NCBI GenBank assembly: GCA_041484525.1
Contig: JBGPHT010000082.1
Span: 1 to 33,381, forward strand
Direction: 5' to 3'
Source: JBGPHT01 sp041484525
Lineage (GTDB): Bacteria; Acidobacteriota; Terriglobia; Bryobacterales; Bryobacteraceae
Length of the DNA: 33,381 nt
Of the stretch, positions 1 to 7,331 are shown in pieces; positions within the stretch are counted from its first letter, which is position 1, and every line of letters starts with the position of its first letter. A model generated the notes under the pieces. It saw nothing but the letters and a program-made list of their open reading frames with translations. It did no database searches and was not told the DNA's origin. A program made the position numbers and the translations under genes.

Positions 1-291
1 GAAGATCCGGCGGTGTCCGTAGAGGTCGCCCAAAGATCCGCCGGTGAGGGGCAGCGCGGCAAGGAAGAGCGCGTAGGATTCGACCACCCATTGCATGCCG
101 GCCAGGGTCGTATGCAGGGAAGCCTGCACCGCCGGCAGCGCGACGTTCACCACCGTGCCATCGATGAACGACATGCTGGAACCGAGGATGGCCGCGGCCA
201 GAACCCAGCTACCGGCGCCGTCGCAAGGCCGATTCGATGAGCCGCCCAGGATGACGCCTTCGTCGCACGGCGGCCGGGCGATGGTGGCCAT
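1..291 (-). CDS. MFS drug exporter, DHA2 (EmrB/QacA-like) family, N-terminal part
   Basis: The first 97 residues of a 14-TM proton-driven multidrug exporter that continues beyond the window edge. After a polar leader of about 28 residues comes a first membrane helix (AAAILGSSMSFIDGTVVNVA). The motif FIDGTVVNVALPA is the DHA2-type motif in TM1, and it is followed by a second helix. The segment GGSLGDLYGHRRIF is MFS motif A, the loop between TM2 and TM3. The ATG at 291 is the only sensible start. It is divergent from cbiM with 89 bases between the two starts. No Shine-Dalgarno sequence is clear. The substrate cannot be told from this part. Family assignment is secure; everything after TM2 lies outside the window. 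Confidence 0.85.
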   Translation of the reverse strand, partial: MATIARPPCDEGVILGGSSNRPCDGAGSWVLAAAILGSSMSFIDGTVVNVALPAVQASLHTTLAGMQWVVESYALFLAALPLTGGSLGDLYGHRRIF

Positions 292-342
292 AACCTATTC
301 TCATCCGTTCGCCCCGGCGCCACGTATCCTCAGTTGCCGGCC

Positions 343-353
343 TTGTGCCACAA
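343..353. promoter_or_regulatory. Short palindrome in the MFS/cbiM divergent intergenic region
   Basis: TTGTGCCACAA is a perfect 5-bp inverted repeat around a single central base, 27 bases before the cbiM start and 51 bases before the MFS start. It could be an operator, for example for a metal-responsive repressor, but it is short enough to occur by chance. No cobalamin riboswitch or well-spaced promoter was recognised between 292 and 380. Confidence 0.15.
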
Positions 354-380
354 TACGATTTCAAGCCCGGCCCGCCTGTT

Positions 381-1457
381 ATGCATATTCCGGACGGTTA
401 TCTCAGCCCGGCCACTTGCGGCGCGCTCTACCTCGGAGCGGCGCCGTTCTGGTACACCGCGCTCGGCCGTCTCAAGCAGGCTCTGCACACCCGCATGGTC
501 CCGCTGGTCTCGCTGTTCTCCGCGTTCTCCTTCGTGGTCATGATGTTCAACCTGCCGCTCCCCGGCGGCACCACCGGACACGCGGTCGGCATCGGAATCG
601 CCACCGTCGTGCTCGGACCGTGGGGCTCGATGCTCGCCATCTCCATGGCGCTCGCCATCCAGGCCATCTTTTTCGGCGACGGTGGCATCACCGCCATCGG
701 CGCCAACTGTTTCAACATGGCCGTGGTGGGCTCGATTGTCACCTACGCCGCCTATCGTCTGCTCGCAGGCGCCGCGCCCATCGCTTCCCCGCGCCGTACA
801 GTCGCGGCCGGCCTCGCGGGCTATCTCGGAATCAACGTCGCGGCGTTTTGTGCGGCCGTGGAATTCGGCCTGCAACCGATGTTCTATCGCGACGCCGCGG
901 GAGCGCCACTCTACTGCCCGTACCCGCTCAGCGTCGCCATTCCCGCCATGATGATCGGCCACCTGACCGTCGCCGGTCTCGCCGAAATGCTGGTCTCGGC
1001 AGGCGTCGTGGCATTCCTGCAGAAGGCCGATCCGGGACTCCTGCGCGGCACTGCTCCCGGCGTGAAAACCGATCCCGGCCGACTCCTGCCTACCGGACGG
1101 GCCACACGAAAACTGTGGGCTGCCGTGGCGACCATGATGGTGCTGTCGCCGCTCGGCATCCTGGCGGCGGGCACCGCCTGGGGCGAGTGGGTGGCGTCCG
1201 ACTTTTCGAAGCCCGCCGTCCGCAGCCAGATGGCCGCTGCGTCCTTGAACCAGCCCCCGCCGCCCGAAGTGCCCCGCGGCCTGGATCGCCTCTCCGCCAT
1301 TTGGACCGCGCCCATCGCCCGCTATGCCCCGCCCTACGTGCGCAGCGCCGCGTTCGGCTATCTGCTGTCGGCCATGTTTGGCGTGGGCGTCCTCATCCTG
1401 GTATGGCTCGGGATCGGCCGCGTCATTCCCCGCGCCGGTCTGCCGGACCGGCCATGA
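381..1457 (+). CDS. cbiM: Cobalt/nickel ECF transporter substrate-binding subunit CbiM, with fused C-terminal CbiN-like domain
   Basis: The membrane S-component that captures Co2+ or Ni2+ for an energy-coupling-factor importer. The start is decided by chemistry: in the CbiM/NikM family the mature N-terminus Met1-His2 and His67 form the metal site. An ATG at 381 gives MHIPDGYLSP with His2 and a His exactly at residue 67 (PGGTTGH). An upstream in-frame ATG at 345 would destroy this. Residues 1-215 are the CbiM helices. A linker follows, then a C-terminal segment (about residues 245-358) containing PRGLDRL, a variant of the PDGLE motif, between two further helices. This is the CbiN/NikN-like part, fused here. 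The product is 358 aa. No Shine-Dalgarno sequence is visible. It overlaps cbiQ by ATGA. Cobalt versus nickel cannot be decided from sequence. Confidence 0.93.
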   Translation: MHIPDGYLSPATCGALYLGAAPFWYTALGRLKQALHTRMVPLVSLFSAFSFVVMMFNLPLPGGTTGHAVGIGIATVVLGPWGSMLAISMALAIQAIFFGDGGITAIGANCFNMAVVGSIVTYAAYRLLAGAAPIASPRRTVAAGLAGYLGINVAAFCAAVEFGLQPMFYRDAAGAPLYCPYPLSVAIPAMMIGHLTVAGLAEMLVSAGVVAFLQKADPGLLRGTAPGVKTDPGRLLPTGRATRKLWAAVATMMVLSPLGILAAGTAWGEWVASDFSKPAVRSQMAAASLNQPPPPEVPRGLDRLSAIWTAPIARYAPPYVRSAAFGYLLSAMFGVGVLILVWLGIGRVIPRAGLPDRP

Positions 1458-2287
1458 GTTCGTTCGGTTCCCATCGGCGCCGCTTCTTCGAACACCTTCT
1501 CGGCGGCCTGCTCGAAACCGCCGAAGGCATTTTCTACGCCGAGGACATGGCGCGCGGCACTAGCCCTCTGCACCGCCTCGATCCGCGCGTGAAGCTGATC
1601 GGCCTGGTGGCCCTCATCGGCGTTTCGACCGCCGCCGCCCGCCTCTGTGTGGTTGCCGCGATACTGGGCGCCGCCATCGCCATAGCTCTCGTCGCCCGCG
1701 TGCCCTTCGGCGCGCTGGCCTCCCGCGTCTGGTCCGGAGCCCTCGCCTTCACTCTCTGCATGGCGCTGCCGGCCCTCTTCCTTACCCCCGGCGACGCCGC
1801 ATTCGAGATCCCGATCGCCGGCGCCACCGTCACCCGTCAAGGCCTCACCACCGCCGCGTACCTGCTTCTCCGCGTAACCACCGCCGCCACCCTGGCATTC
1901 ACCCTGGTCGTCACCACGCGATGGACGCACGTGCTCAAAGCGCTCCGCACGCTGTATGTTCCCATGGTGCTGGTGGTGGTGCTGGGGATGACGGTGCGGT
2001 ACATCGTCCTGCTGCTCGACACTGCGCGGCAGATGTTCGAAGCGCAGCGCAGCCGCACGCTCGGCTGCCTCGAACCCGCCGACGGCCGCCGTCTGATCTA
2101 CGGAACCACCGGCGTGCTGCTCGGCAAAACCATGCATCTCAGCCAGGAAGTGCATCTCGCCATGCAGGCCCGCGGCTTCCGCGGCGAGGTCTACCTGCTG
2201 GATGAATTTCAACTGAAGGCAGTCGACGTGGTGGCCCTGGCTGCGCTCGCCGCCGCCGCCGCGGGCGCACTGTGGGCAGGCCGCTGA
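1454..2287 (+). CDS. cbiQ: ECF transporter transmembrane coupling subunit CbiQ (EcfT type)
   Basis: The T-component that links CbiM to the ATPase. It is 277 aa, about the family norm. The N-terminal part contains SPLHRLDPRVKLIGL, the hallmark of CbiQ/EcfT proteins, followed by several hydrophobic helices. The cytoplasmic coupling helices carry Arg-containing motifs: EAQRSRTLG and, better preserved, QARGFRG. These correspond to the Ala-Arg-Gly type signatures that contact the ATPase grooves. The ATG at 1454 overlaps the cbiM stop (ATGA), and the 3' end overlaps the cbiO start (TGATG), so the three genes are probably translationally coupled. The much longer open frame upstream in this phase is an artefact of GC-rich coding DNA. 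Confidence 0.92.
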   Translation: MSSFGSHRRRFFEHLLGGLLETAEGIFYAEDMARGTSPLHRLDPRVKLIGLVALIGVSTAAARLCVVAAILGAAIAIALVARVPFGALASRVWSGALAFTLCMALPALFLTPGDAAFEIPIAGATVTRQGLTTAAYLLLRVTTAATLAFTLVVTTRWTHVLKALRTLYVPMVLVVVLGMTVRYIVLLLDTARQMFEAQRSRTLGCLEPADGRRLIYGTTGVLLGKTMHLSQEVHLAMQARGFRGEVYLLDEFQLKAVDVVALAALAAAAAGALWAGR

Positions 2288-3084
2288 TGCTCTTCGATCT
2301 GGATCGGGTGACCTACCGCTACCAACAAGTGGTGGCCCTCGACAGGCTCACCCTCCAGATCCCTGCCCACCGCCGGATCGCGCTGCTGGGCGCGAATGGA
2401 TCCGGCAAGAGCACCCTGCTGCGTTTGCTGGACGGCCTCTACTTCCCCGAGTCGGGCAACGTCCGGTTTTCCGGTGAGCCGCTGACGGAAGACCGTTTCG
2501 CCGACGACCGGTTCGCCTTCGAATTCCGCCGCCGCGTCGGCCTGGTTTTCCAGAACCCCGACGTCCAGCTCTTCAACGCAACCGTCTTCGACGAAGTGGC
2601 CTTCGCCCCGCTGCAACTGCGATGGCCGAAATCCGAGATCCGCGATCGCGTCGACCGCACCCTCGAACTGTTACGAATCTCACATCTCCGCGACCGTCCG
2701 CCCTACCGCCTTTCGGGTGGCGAGAAAAAGCGTGTCTCGCTCGCCAGCGTTCTGGTGGTCGATCCCGAGGTCCTGCTGCTCGATGAACCCACCGCCGCGC
2801 TCGACCCCCGCAGCCAAAGTCAGATCATCGATTTCCTGGTCGACTGGGGCAGCGCCGGCAAATCCGTCATCTTCGCCACCCACGATCTGGAGACACTAGA
2901 GGACATCGCCGATGAAGCCTACGTGCTCGATCGCGGCACTCTGGCTGCCAGCGGTCCACCGCGAAGTGTGCTCCAGAACACCGAACTTCTCGCGCGCACG
3001 AACCTGATTTACATCCACAAACACCGGCACTCGACTGGCGAACTGCACTCCCATCCTCATCAACATCATCACCATGACCACTGA
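2287..3084 (+). CDS. cbiO: ECF transporter ATPase CbiO with a His-rich C-terminal tail
   Basis: The ATP-binding subunit that powers cobalt/nickel uptake. Its 265 aa contain all ABC motifs: Walker A GANGSGKST (residues 35-43), Q-loop FQNPDVQLF, signature LSGGEKKRV, Walker B VLLLDEPTAALD and the switch histidine ATHD. The start at 2287 shares bases with the cbiQ stop. The last 22 residues (244-265) contain 11 histidines, ending HQHHHHDH. Such tails occur in some nickel/cobalt transport and storage proteins and would allow metal binding in the cytoplasm, as a buffer or sensor for uptake; that role is inference. The gene ends the operon. Only a 104-base AT-richer gap follows, and no terminator was recognised. 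Confidence 0.93.
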   Translation: MLFDLDRVTYRYQQVVALDRLTLQIPAHRRIALLGANGSGKSTLLRLLDGLYFPESGNVRFSGEPLTEDRFADDRFAFEFRRRVGLVFQNPDVQLFNATVFDEVAFAPLQLRWPKSEIRDRVDRTLELLRISHLRDRPPYRLSGGEKKRVSLASVLVVDPEVLLLDEPTAALDPRSQSQIIDFLVDWGSAGKSVIFATHDLETLEDIADEAYVLDRGTLAASGPPRSVLQNTELLARTNLIYIHKHRHSTGELHSHPHQHHHHDH

Positions 3085-3104
3085 TGCTGTTTGGTCCATT
3101 ACCT

Positions 3105-3176
3105 TTAGTACTAATGCCTTTAACTGACGCGCTCTCAAATTAATGGCTGCGAAATCGTCATTATCGGTTACAGTAA
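3105..3176 (+). promoter_or_regulatory. AT-rich upstream region with two small palindromes
   Basis: Between cbiO and the receiver-domain gene the base composition drops sharply. The stretch holds the perfect palindrome TTAGTACTAA (3105-3114) and TTACAGTAA (3168-3176). TACAGT (3169-3174) is a possible -10 box 14 bases before the next start codon, but no matching -35 box stands out. This is the likely promoter region of the gene at 3189. Confidence 0.3.
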
Positions 3177-3188
3177 TCTTGAAACGAA

Positions 3189-3638
3189 ATGCGGATGACT
3201 CACCGCTCCTTAGGCGCAGGTGGACCTCGGCGGGCCTTGGATTTGGCCCGCGTGTTGATCGTGCAGGGCGAGCTTGCACCCCGGCTCGCGCTCCAGACGA
3301 TTTTACGAGCCGGCGGCTATGCCGTGGATGTCGCCGCCGCCCCTGAAGAAGCCCTCAGCAAGCTGGACGCCCACGAATACGAGCTGGTCTTATCCGACAC
3401 TCAATTCGGACCGCGCCAGTCGGGCAACACCGTTCTGGCTTACGCCCGGATCAAGGACTACCGGCCTGCGACGGCGTTGATCACGTCATCGGAGCCAAGC
3501 TATCGCATCCCGAATCGCTCGCGTTCGCAGATGGCGATCTACACCGAGAACCTGCCATCGCTGTTGGGCAAGGTCGCGGAACTGATCGGGGTCCGCGCCA
3601 GCCGCCGGCGCCTCCGTCCGCTACGCCACGCGGTGTAG
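3189..3638 (+). CDS. Degenerate response-regulator receiver domain protein
   Basis: A stand-alone CheY-like fold of 149 aa, without an output domain. After about 20 Arg-rich residues, RVLIVQGELAPRLALQTILRAGGYAVDVA matches strand 1 and helix 1 of a receiver. ELVLSDTQFG carries the expected phospho-acceptor Asp. ALITSSE keeps the Thr/Ser of strand 4. Two canonical parts are missing: the acidic pair after strand 1 (usually DDD) is QGE, and the invariant Lys of strand 5 (usually YLTKP) is replaced in AIYTENLP. It is therefore probably a pseudo-receiver that does not undergo normal phosphorylation. The C-terminus is Arg-rich (ASRRRLRPLRH). It has no kinase neighbour. The start could also be the in-frame ATG at 3195. 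Confidence 0.7.
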   Translation: MRMTHRSLGAGGPRRALDLARVLIVQGELAPRLALQTILRAGGYAVDVAAAPEEALSKLDAHEYELVLSDTQFGPRQSGNTVLAYARIKDYRPATALITSSEPSYRIPNRSRSQMAIYTENLPSLLGKVAELIGVRASRRRLRPLRHAV

Positions 3639-3658
3639 TTGGCAAGCCGGGACTAAGG

Positions 3659-3733
3659 CTTCACCGCCGAGACGCCGAGCCCGCAGAGATCTTAGGTTGT
3701 TTTCTCAGCGGTCTCGGCGTCTCGGCGGTGAAG
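3659..3733. repeat. 75-bp palindromic element (21-bp perfect arms)
   Basis: Arms 3659-3679 and 3713-3733 are perfect reverse complements over 21 bp (CTTCACCGCCGAGACG... and its mate). The stem continues inward with one mismatch (CCGCAGAGA against TCTCAGCGG), leaving a short AT-rich loop. The arms are internally repetitive (CCGAGACGCCGAG). The element lies between convergent genes, immediately after the receiver gene and before the terminator of the FecR gene. It looks like a dispersed palindromic repeat of the kind found in many environmental GC-rich genomes, and it may also stop transcription. A single copy was noticed in this window. Confidence 0.8.
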
Positions 3734-3760
3734 CAGTTGACTTACCCCCTGAAAGCGCAA

Positions 3761-3788
3761 AGAGGCCGGGCATCGCTGCCCGGCCTCT
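3761..3788 (-). terminator. Probable intrinsic terminator of the FecR-domain gene
   Basis: A perfect 11-bp stem, AGAGGCCGGGC / GCCCGGCCTCT, closes a 6-base loop. On the minus strand it lies 25 bases after the FecR-gene stop and is followed by TTGCGCTTTC, a moderately T-rich run. The stem is very stable. The weak T tract is the only reason for caution. Confidence 0.65.
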
Positions 3789-3812
3789 CATTCAATACCG
3801 ATGTCTCCAGTG

Positions 3813-4835
3813 CTAGTGTCCGTGCCCGCCGCTCGAGGCTCCGCCGTGCCCAACCGACGACGAACCGGCCGAGGATGCCGCCGTCGAACCGGATGAACTC
3901 GCCGCAGGAGCAGACGAAACCGCCGACACCGAAGACGAAGCTGCCATAGTCCCCGAGTATCCGGACGACGTTGCCGCCATGCCCGTGTACGATGGCGTAC
4001 CGCCGCCGAAACCGTTGTTCGCGTTGTAGACCGGAGCGGGCGGCACGTAGTACATACGCGACACCATCACCGGGCTCCAGAAGCAGCTACCCCAGTAGGG
4101 ATTGCACATGCGGCCCGAAGCCGGGATGAAGGTCATCATCCCGAAGTAGGGGTTCCAACGCCACATGCCGCTACTCAACGTGGCGCCGTTGTCCCGCAGA
4201 CTCTTGGCCGAGGAAACATTCGCCATGGCCAGCAGCTCGTTGCGCCGGCGGCTCCAACGATCCAGCGAATCCGTATCCGCCGCGTCGAATCGCTCAATCG
4301 AGGCCTCCGTGCCCGAGATCGTGGCCGTCTTGCCGCCCGACACCTGCACCGTCTGCTCGCCCATGTGTACCTGGGCCGCGCCTGCGAACACCTTGATCCG
4401 CGCCGGCTCGGCGTCGAACCGGTAGAAGCCGGTCTTCAGGATCGTGGCGGTGGCATCTTTGCAGACCATCGTCACGCTGGTGTCCTTGGCAATCTCGTCC
4501 GCCTCGATGGTGGCCGAGCCCGAGAGCAGTTCCAGCCGCGTATCGATCAGGCGGTTCGCGATCATCTTGAACGAGCTGTTTTCACCTACCCGAAGAATGA
4601 CGCCAGGCGTCAAGAGGATCTCCGCGCGGCCTTCCTGGGTGCGGAGGATCGCATTCTCCTTGACGTCCTCAAACCTGGTTAGCGAGTCTTCCAATGCCTT
4701 GTCCCCGACCAGGACGGCTCCTTCGTGGTACGAAACGGTTCCAGACTTTGCCGAAATCACAGGTTGCGCGGAGGCGGAAAACACGCCTAGCGCGAGGATC
4801 AGCAGGCACAACGCCAGGACGGGTAGCGTCTTCAT
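3813..4835 (-). CDS. Secreted FecR-domain protein with Ser/Gly-rich tail
   Basis: Exported 340-aa protein. Residues 1-23 are a signal peptide (hydrophobic core LPVLALCLLILALGVFS, cleavage likely after SASA). Residues about 30-180 form a FecR-like beta-rich domain: ALEDSLTRFEDVKENAILRTQEGRAEILLTPGVILR and later GFYRFDAEPARIKVFAG. DSLDRWSRRRNELLA follows, a helix common after this domain in acidobacterial proteins. The C-terminal 100 residues have a Trp/Met/Tyr-rich stretch, then a low-complexity Ser/Ala/Gly tail ending GGASSGGHGH. A Shine-Dalgarno GAGGTG lies 5 bases before the ATG. There is no FecI sigma factor or TonB receptor nearby, so classical iron signalling is unlikely. The function is unknown, perhaps envelope-related. 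Confidence 0.8.
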   Translation of the reverse strand: MKTLPVLALCLLILALGVFSASAQPVISAKSGTVSYHEGAVLVGDKALEDSLTRFEDVKENAILRTQEGRAEILLTPGVILRVGENSSFKMIANRLIDTRLELLSGSATIEADEIAKDTSVTMVCKDATATILKTGFYRFDAEPARIKVFAGAAQVHMGEQTVQVSGGKTATISGTEASIERFDAADTDSLDRWSRRRNELLAMANVSSAKSLRDNGATLSSGMWRWNPYFGMMTFIPASGRMCNPYWGSCFWSPVMVSRMYYVPPAPVYNANNGFGGGTPSYTGMAATSSGYSGTMAASSSVSAVSSAPAASSSGSTAASSAGSSSVGHGGASSGGHGH

Positions 4836-4928
4836 GGTACACCTCGCTCTATTACAGCTTGAGCAGTCTAACGACGGTTGTCAACCGGTTTCGGTTACTA
4901 TTTTGAGCTGATTCGCCCCCAAAAGGCC

Positions 4929-5231
4929 CTACTGCGCCTTCCAATGCTCCATTTCCCGCCGGACGAAGTACGCCACCAGATCGCGGTAGAGCTTCTCGAT
5001 GACATCCGGATCCAGACCCTCGCGCTCCGCCCATTGCCGCCGAACCGCAAGCATCGCCTGCTGACGATCGGGTGCAGCCACCGCCGCCTCGCTTGTCTTG
5101 AACCGCGCCGCCGCCTGGACGTATCCGGCGCGGCGGCCGAGTAGACTGACGATCTGCTCGTCGATGCGATCGATTTCCGCGCGCACTTCCGCCAGCGATT
5201 GGCAGCCATCGGGTTCGGGCATGGCGACCAT
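4929..5231 (-). CDS. Chorismate mutase, AroQ fold, PchB-like (isochorismate pyruvate lyase type)
   Basis: A small all-helical enzyme that rearranges chorismate to prephenate or, in PchB relatives, splits isochorismate to salicylate and pyruvate. Helix 1 carries LAEVRAEIDRIDEQIVSLLGRR, followed by YVQAAARFKTSEAAV and APDRQQAML. These match PchB as I remember it closely, including the two catalytic arginines and the loop Lys (FK). The C-terminal helix residue equivalent to the PchB/EcCM active-site Gln appears to be Glu (RREMEHW); Glu also occurs there in some chorismate mutases. An ATG at 5231 or 5222 gives 100 or 97 aa, the family size; an ATG at 5276 would overlap the divergent gene. Whether its product is prephenate or salicylate is open. 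Confidence 0.8.
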   Translation of the reverse strand: MVAMPEPDGCQSLAEVRAEIDRIDEQIVSLLGRRAGYVQAAARFKTSEAAVAAPDRQQAMLAVRRQWAEREGLDPDVIEKLYRDLVAYFVRREMEHWKAQ

Positions 5232-5236
5232 TCTAG

Positions 5237-5266
5237 TTGAGATGCCGTGCGGTCGCGCACCATAAT
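5237..5266 (+). promoter_or_regulatory. Sigma70-type promoter of the FkbH/glycosyltransferase operon
   Basis: TTGAGA (5237-5242, 5 of 6 matches to the -35 consensus) and CATAAT (5261-5266, 5 of 6 to -10) are separated by 18 bases. The start codon at 5275 begins 8 bases after the -10 box, so transcription would begin at or next to the ATG and the message would be nearly leaderless. The box sits between the divergent chorismate mutase gene and the operon. Confidence 0.6.
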
Positions 5267-5274
5267 GGAACTTC

Positions 5275-7329
5275 ATGCCCTCTCCCGATCATGCGATCGC
5301 GATCAGCGCTACGTTCACCGCCGAAGCCATCCAGCCGGGGCTCGCCTTCTGGGCGGGCGAGCTGGGACTGGATCATCCCATCCGCTTCGCCGCGTATAAC
5401 CAGATCTTCCAGCAATTGCTGGACCCGGCCGGCCTGTTTGCGCGCAACTGCGGCGGCTTCAACGTCATGCTCGTTCGGTTCGAGGACTGGCTGCGCGACG
5501 GTGGCGCGGCCGGTTTGGACGAGCGCGCGCGCCAGCTTGCCGACGCCGTTCGCTCCGCCGCGGCATCGTTCCCGTCGCCCCTGATCCTGACGATCTGTCC
5601 CTCACCGCAGCCGTTCGAATCGGTACCGCGCATCCTCCTCGATGCCATCGCCGGCCTGCCGGCGGTGTATGCCATCACCCAGCAGGAGATCGCGCGCTAT
5701 CCCGTCGAGCAGATCCACGACCCTCACGCCGACGAATTGGGCCACCTGCCGTATTCACCTGAATTCTTCGTCGCCCTCTCGACCGCGGTCGCCCGCCAGA
5801 TCCATGCCATCTCGCGGCCGCCTTACAAAGTGGTCGCGCTCGATTGCGACGAGACCCTTTGGGCCGGCATTTGCGGCGAGGACGGTCCGCAGGGAGTGGC
5901 CGTCGATCCGCCGCGCCGCGCGCTCCAGCAGTTCATGGCGGCACGACGCGCTGAGGGCATGCTGCTCGCCCTGTGCAGCAAGAATAACGAGGAGGATGTC
6001 CTCGAGACCTTTCGCGCTCAGCCCGAGATGCCGCTGGCGATCGAGGACTTCGCCGCACGCCGCATCAACTGGGACTCCAAGGGCGCCAGCCTGGTCGCCC
6101 TCGCCGACGAACTGGAATTGGGGCTCGACAGCTTCATCCTGGTGGACGACAACCCCAAGGAGTGCATCGAAGCCCAGGCCGGTGCGCCCGAGGTGCTGAC
6201 CCTGTGTCTGCCGGAGCGCGCCGACGAGATTCCCGAATTCCTGAATCACGTGTGGGCATTCGACCGCGCGCGCGTCACCGAAGAGGACCGCCTCCGGCCG
6301 GAGTTATACGCTCAGCGCGCCGAGCGCCATCGCGCCGAACGAACCGCCGGCAGTCTGGAGGAGTTTCTGGCCGGGTTACAGCTCGAAGTGCGGATTCGGC
6401 CGGTCGAGCCCGCGCAGATCCCGCGGGTGGCGCAGCTCACGCAGCGCACCAACCAGATGAATGCCACCTGCGTGCGCCGCACCGAAGCCGAAATCCAGGC
6501 GCTCGACGCCGAGTGCCTCACCGTGATCGTGCAGGACCGCTTCGGCAGCTACGGCCTGACGGGTGTGGCGATCTTCCGGTGTGAAGGCCCGGCGCTGCGC
6601 GTCGACACCTTCCTGCTGAGCTGCCGCGTGCTGGGCCGCGGCGTCGAGCAGCGGGTGGTCGCGCGCCTGGGCGAGATCGCGAAGCAGCGGGGCCTTGCGT
6701 GGATCGAGATCCCATTCGTCCCATCGCAGCGAAACCGTCCGGCCAGGCTGTTTCTGGAATCGATTGCGGTGGAGACGGACGGAGTTTTCCGCATCCCCGC
6801 CGGGCAGGTGGGACAGGTGTCCCGGCCGGTCTCGCCCTCGCCCGAAGAGCCGCGGCCGGCCCGCGCCGGCGCAGCGCCAGCCAGTCCTGTCCGCATCGAC
6901 TATTTCAAGATTGCCACTGAGCTGCGCACTCCCGCGGCCGTACTCGCCCGCATCCACAGCGCCCGTCCTCCCAAGCCGCGTACCGTCGCCGCGCCTCCGC
7001 GCACACCGCTCGAGCGCGACCTCGCCATGCTCTGGGCCGGGTTGCTCAACCTCGAAGCCGTGGGCGCCGACGACAATTTCTTCGAGCTGGGCGGGCACTC
7101 TCTGCTGGCCGTCCAACTGCTGTCGCGCGTGCGCCAGATCTACGGCGTAGATCTATCGCTCGAAGTAGTCTACAGCGGCGAATTCACCGTGGCTGAACTG
7201 GCCAAGGCCATCGAGCTGAAGGAAATCGAGCAGTCCGGCGGCGATTACCAGGACCTCTTACAAGAGTTGAACGCCCTTTCCGACGAAGAAGTGCGCGCGC
7301 TGCTGGCCGAAGAGCAGGATGCCGGCTGA
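5275..7329 (+). CDS. FkbH-like HAD-family glyceryl transferase fused to a peptidyl carrier domain
   Basis: FkbH proteins take D-1,3-bisphosphoglycerate, remove a phosphate and load the glyceryl unit on a carrier-protein thiol. Domains: an N-terminal FkbH region (1-180); a HAD core with DCDETLW (Asp190, Asp192), LCSKNN (234-238), Lys269 and LVDDNP (289-294); a GNAT-like region (about 370-505); a Pro/Ala-rich linker; and a carrier domain (about 575-655) with NFFELGGHSLLAVQ, where Ser609 takes phosphopantetheine. The end, LNALSDEEVRALLAEE, resembles the linker after carrier domains in NRPS/PKS proteins. Enzyme and carrier are thus one 684-aa chain. It is the first gene of the operon, 2 bases before the next. 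A 4'-phosphopantetheinyl transferase is needed but is not in the window. Confidence 0.9.
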   Translation: MPSPDHAIAISATFTAEAIQPGLAFWAGELGLDHPIRFAAYNQIFQQLLDPAGLFARNCGGFNVMLVRFEDWLRDGGAAGLDERARQLADAVRSAAASFPSPLILTICPSPQPFESVPRILLDAIAGLPAVYAITQQEIARYPVEQIHDPHADELGHLPYSPEFFVALSTAVARQIHAISRPPYKVVALDCDETLWAGICGEDGPQGVAVDPPRRALQQFMAARRAEGMLLALCSKNNEEDVLETFRAQPEMPLAIEDFAARRINWDSKGASLVALADELELGLDSFILVDDNPKECIEAQAGAPEVLTLCLPERADEIPEFLNHVWAFDRARVTEEDRLRPELYAQRAERHRAERTAGSLEEFLAGLQLEVRIRPVEPAQIPRVAQLTQRTNQMNATCVRRTEAEIQALDAECLTVIVQDRFGSYGLTGVAIFRCEGPALRVDTFLLSCRVLGRGVEQRVVARLGEIAKQRGLAWIEIPFVPSQRNRPARLFLESIAVETDGVFRIPAGQVGQVSRPVSPSPEEPRPARAGAAPASPVRIDYFKIATELRTPAAVLARIHSARPPKPRTVAAPPRTPLERDLAMLWAGLLNLEAVGADDNFFELGGHSLLAVQLLSRVRQIYGVDLSLEVVYSGEFTVAELAKAIELKEIEQSGGDYQDLLQELNALSDEEVRALLAEEQDAG

Positions 7330-7331
7330 CG

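Noticed and set aside
292..380. Cobalamin riboswitch upstream of cbiM
   Set aside because: The gap is only 89 bases and shared with a divergent gene, and no B12-box-like conserved sequence was seen.
95..1453. A 730-codon plus-strand protein reaching from 95 through cbiQ
   Set aside because: Residues before the cbiQ ATG at 1454 are Arg/Pro/His-rich out-of-frame translation of the MFS gene and cbiM. The CbiQ family length and the ATGA overlap support 1454.
3813..4835. FecR as iron-siderophore sigma regulator linked to the PchB-like enzyme (salicylate siderophore idea)
   Set aside because: No FecI sigma factor, TonB receptor, isochorismate synthase or salicylate-activating domain is present, and the FecR protein has a signal peptide rather than the usual regulator topology.
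3813..4911. Plus-strand frames opposite the FecR gene
   Set aside because: Antisense shadows: the minus-strand frame has a signal peptide, a FecR domain and a good ribosome binding site.
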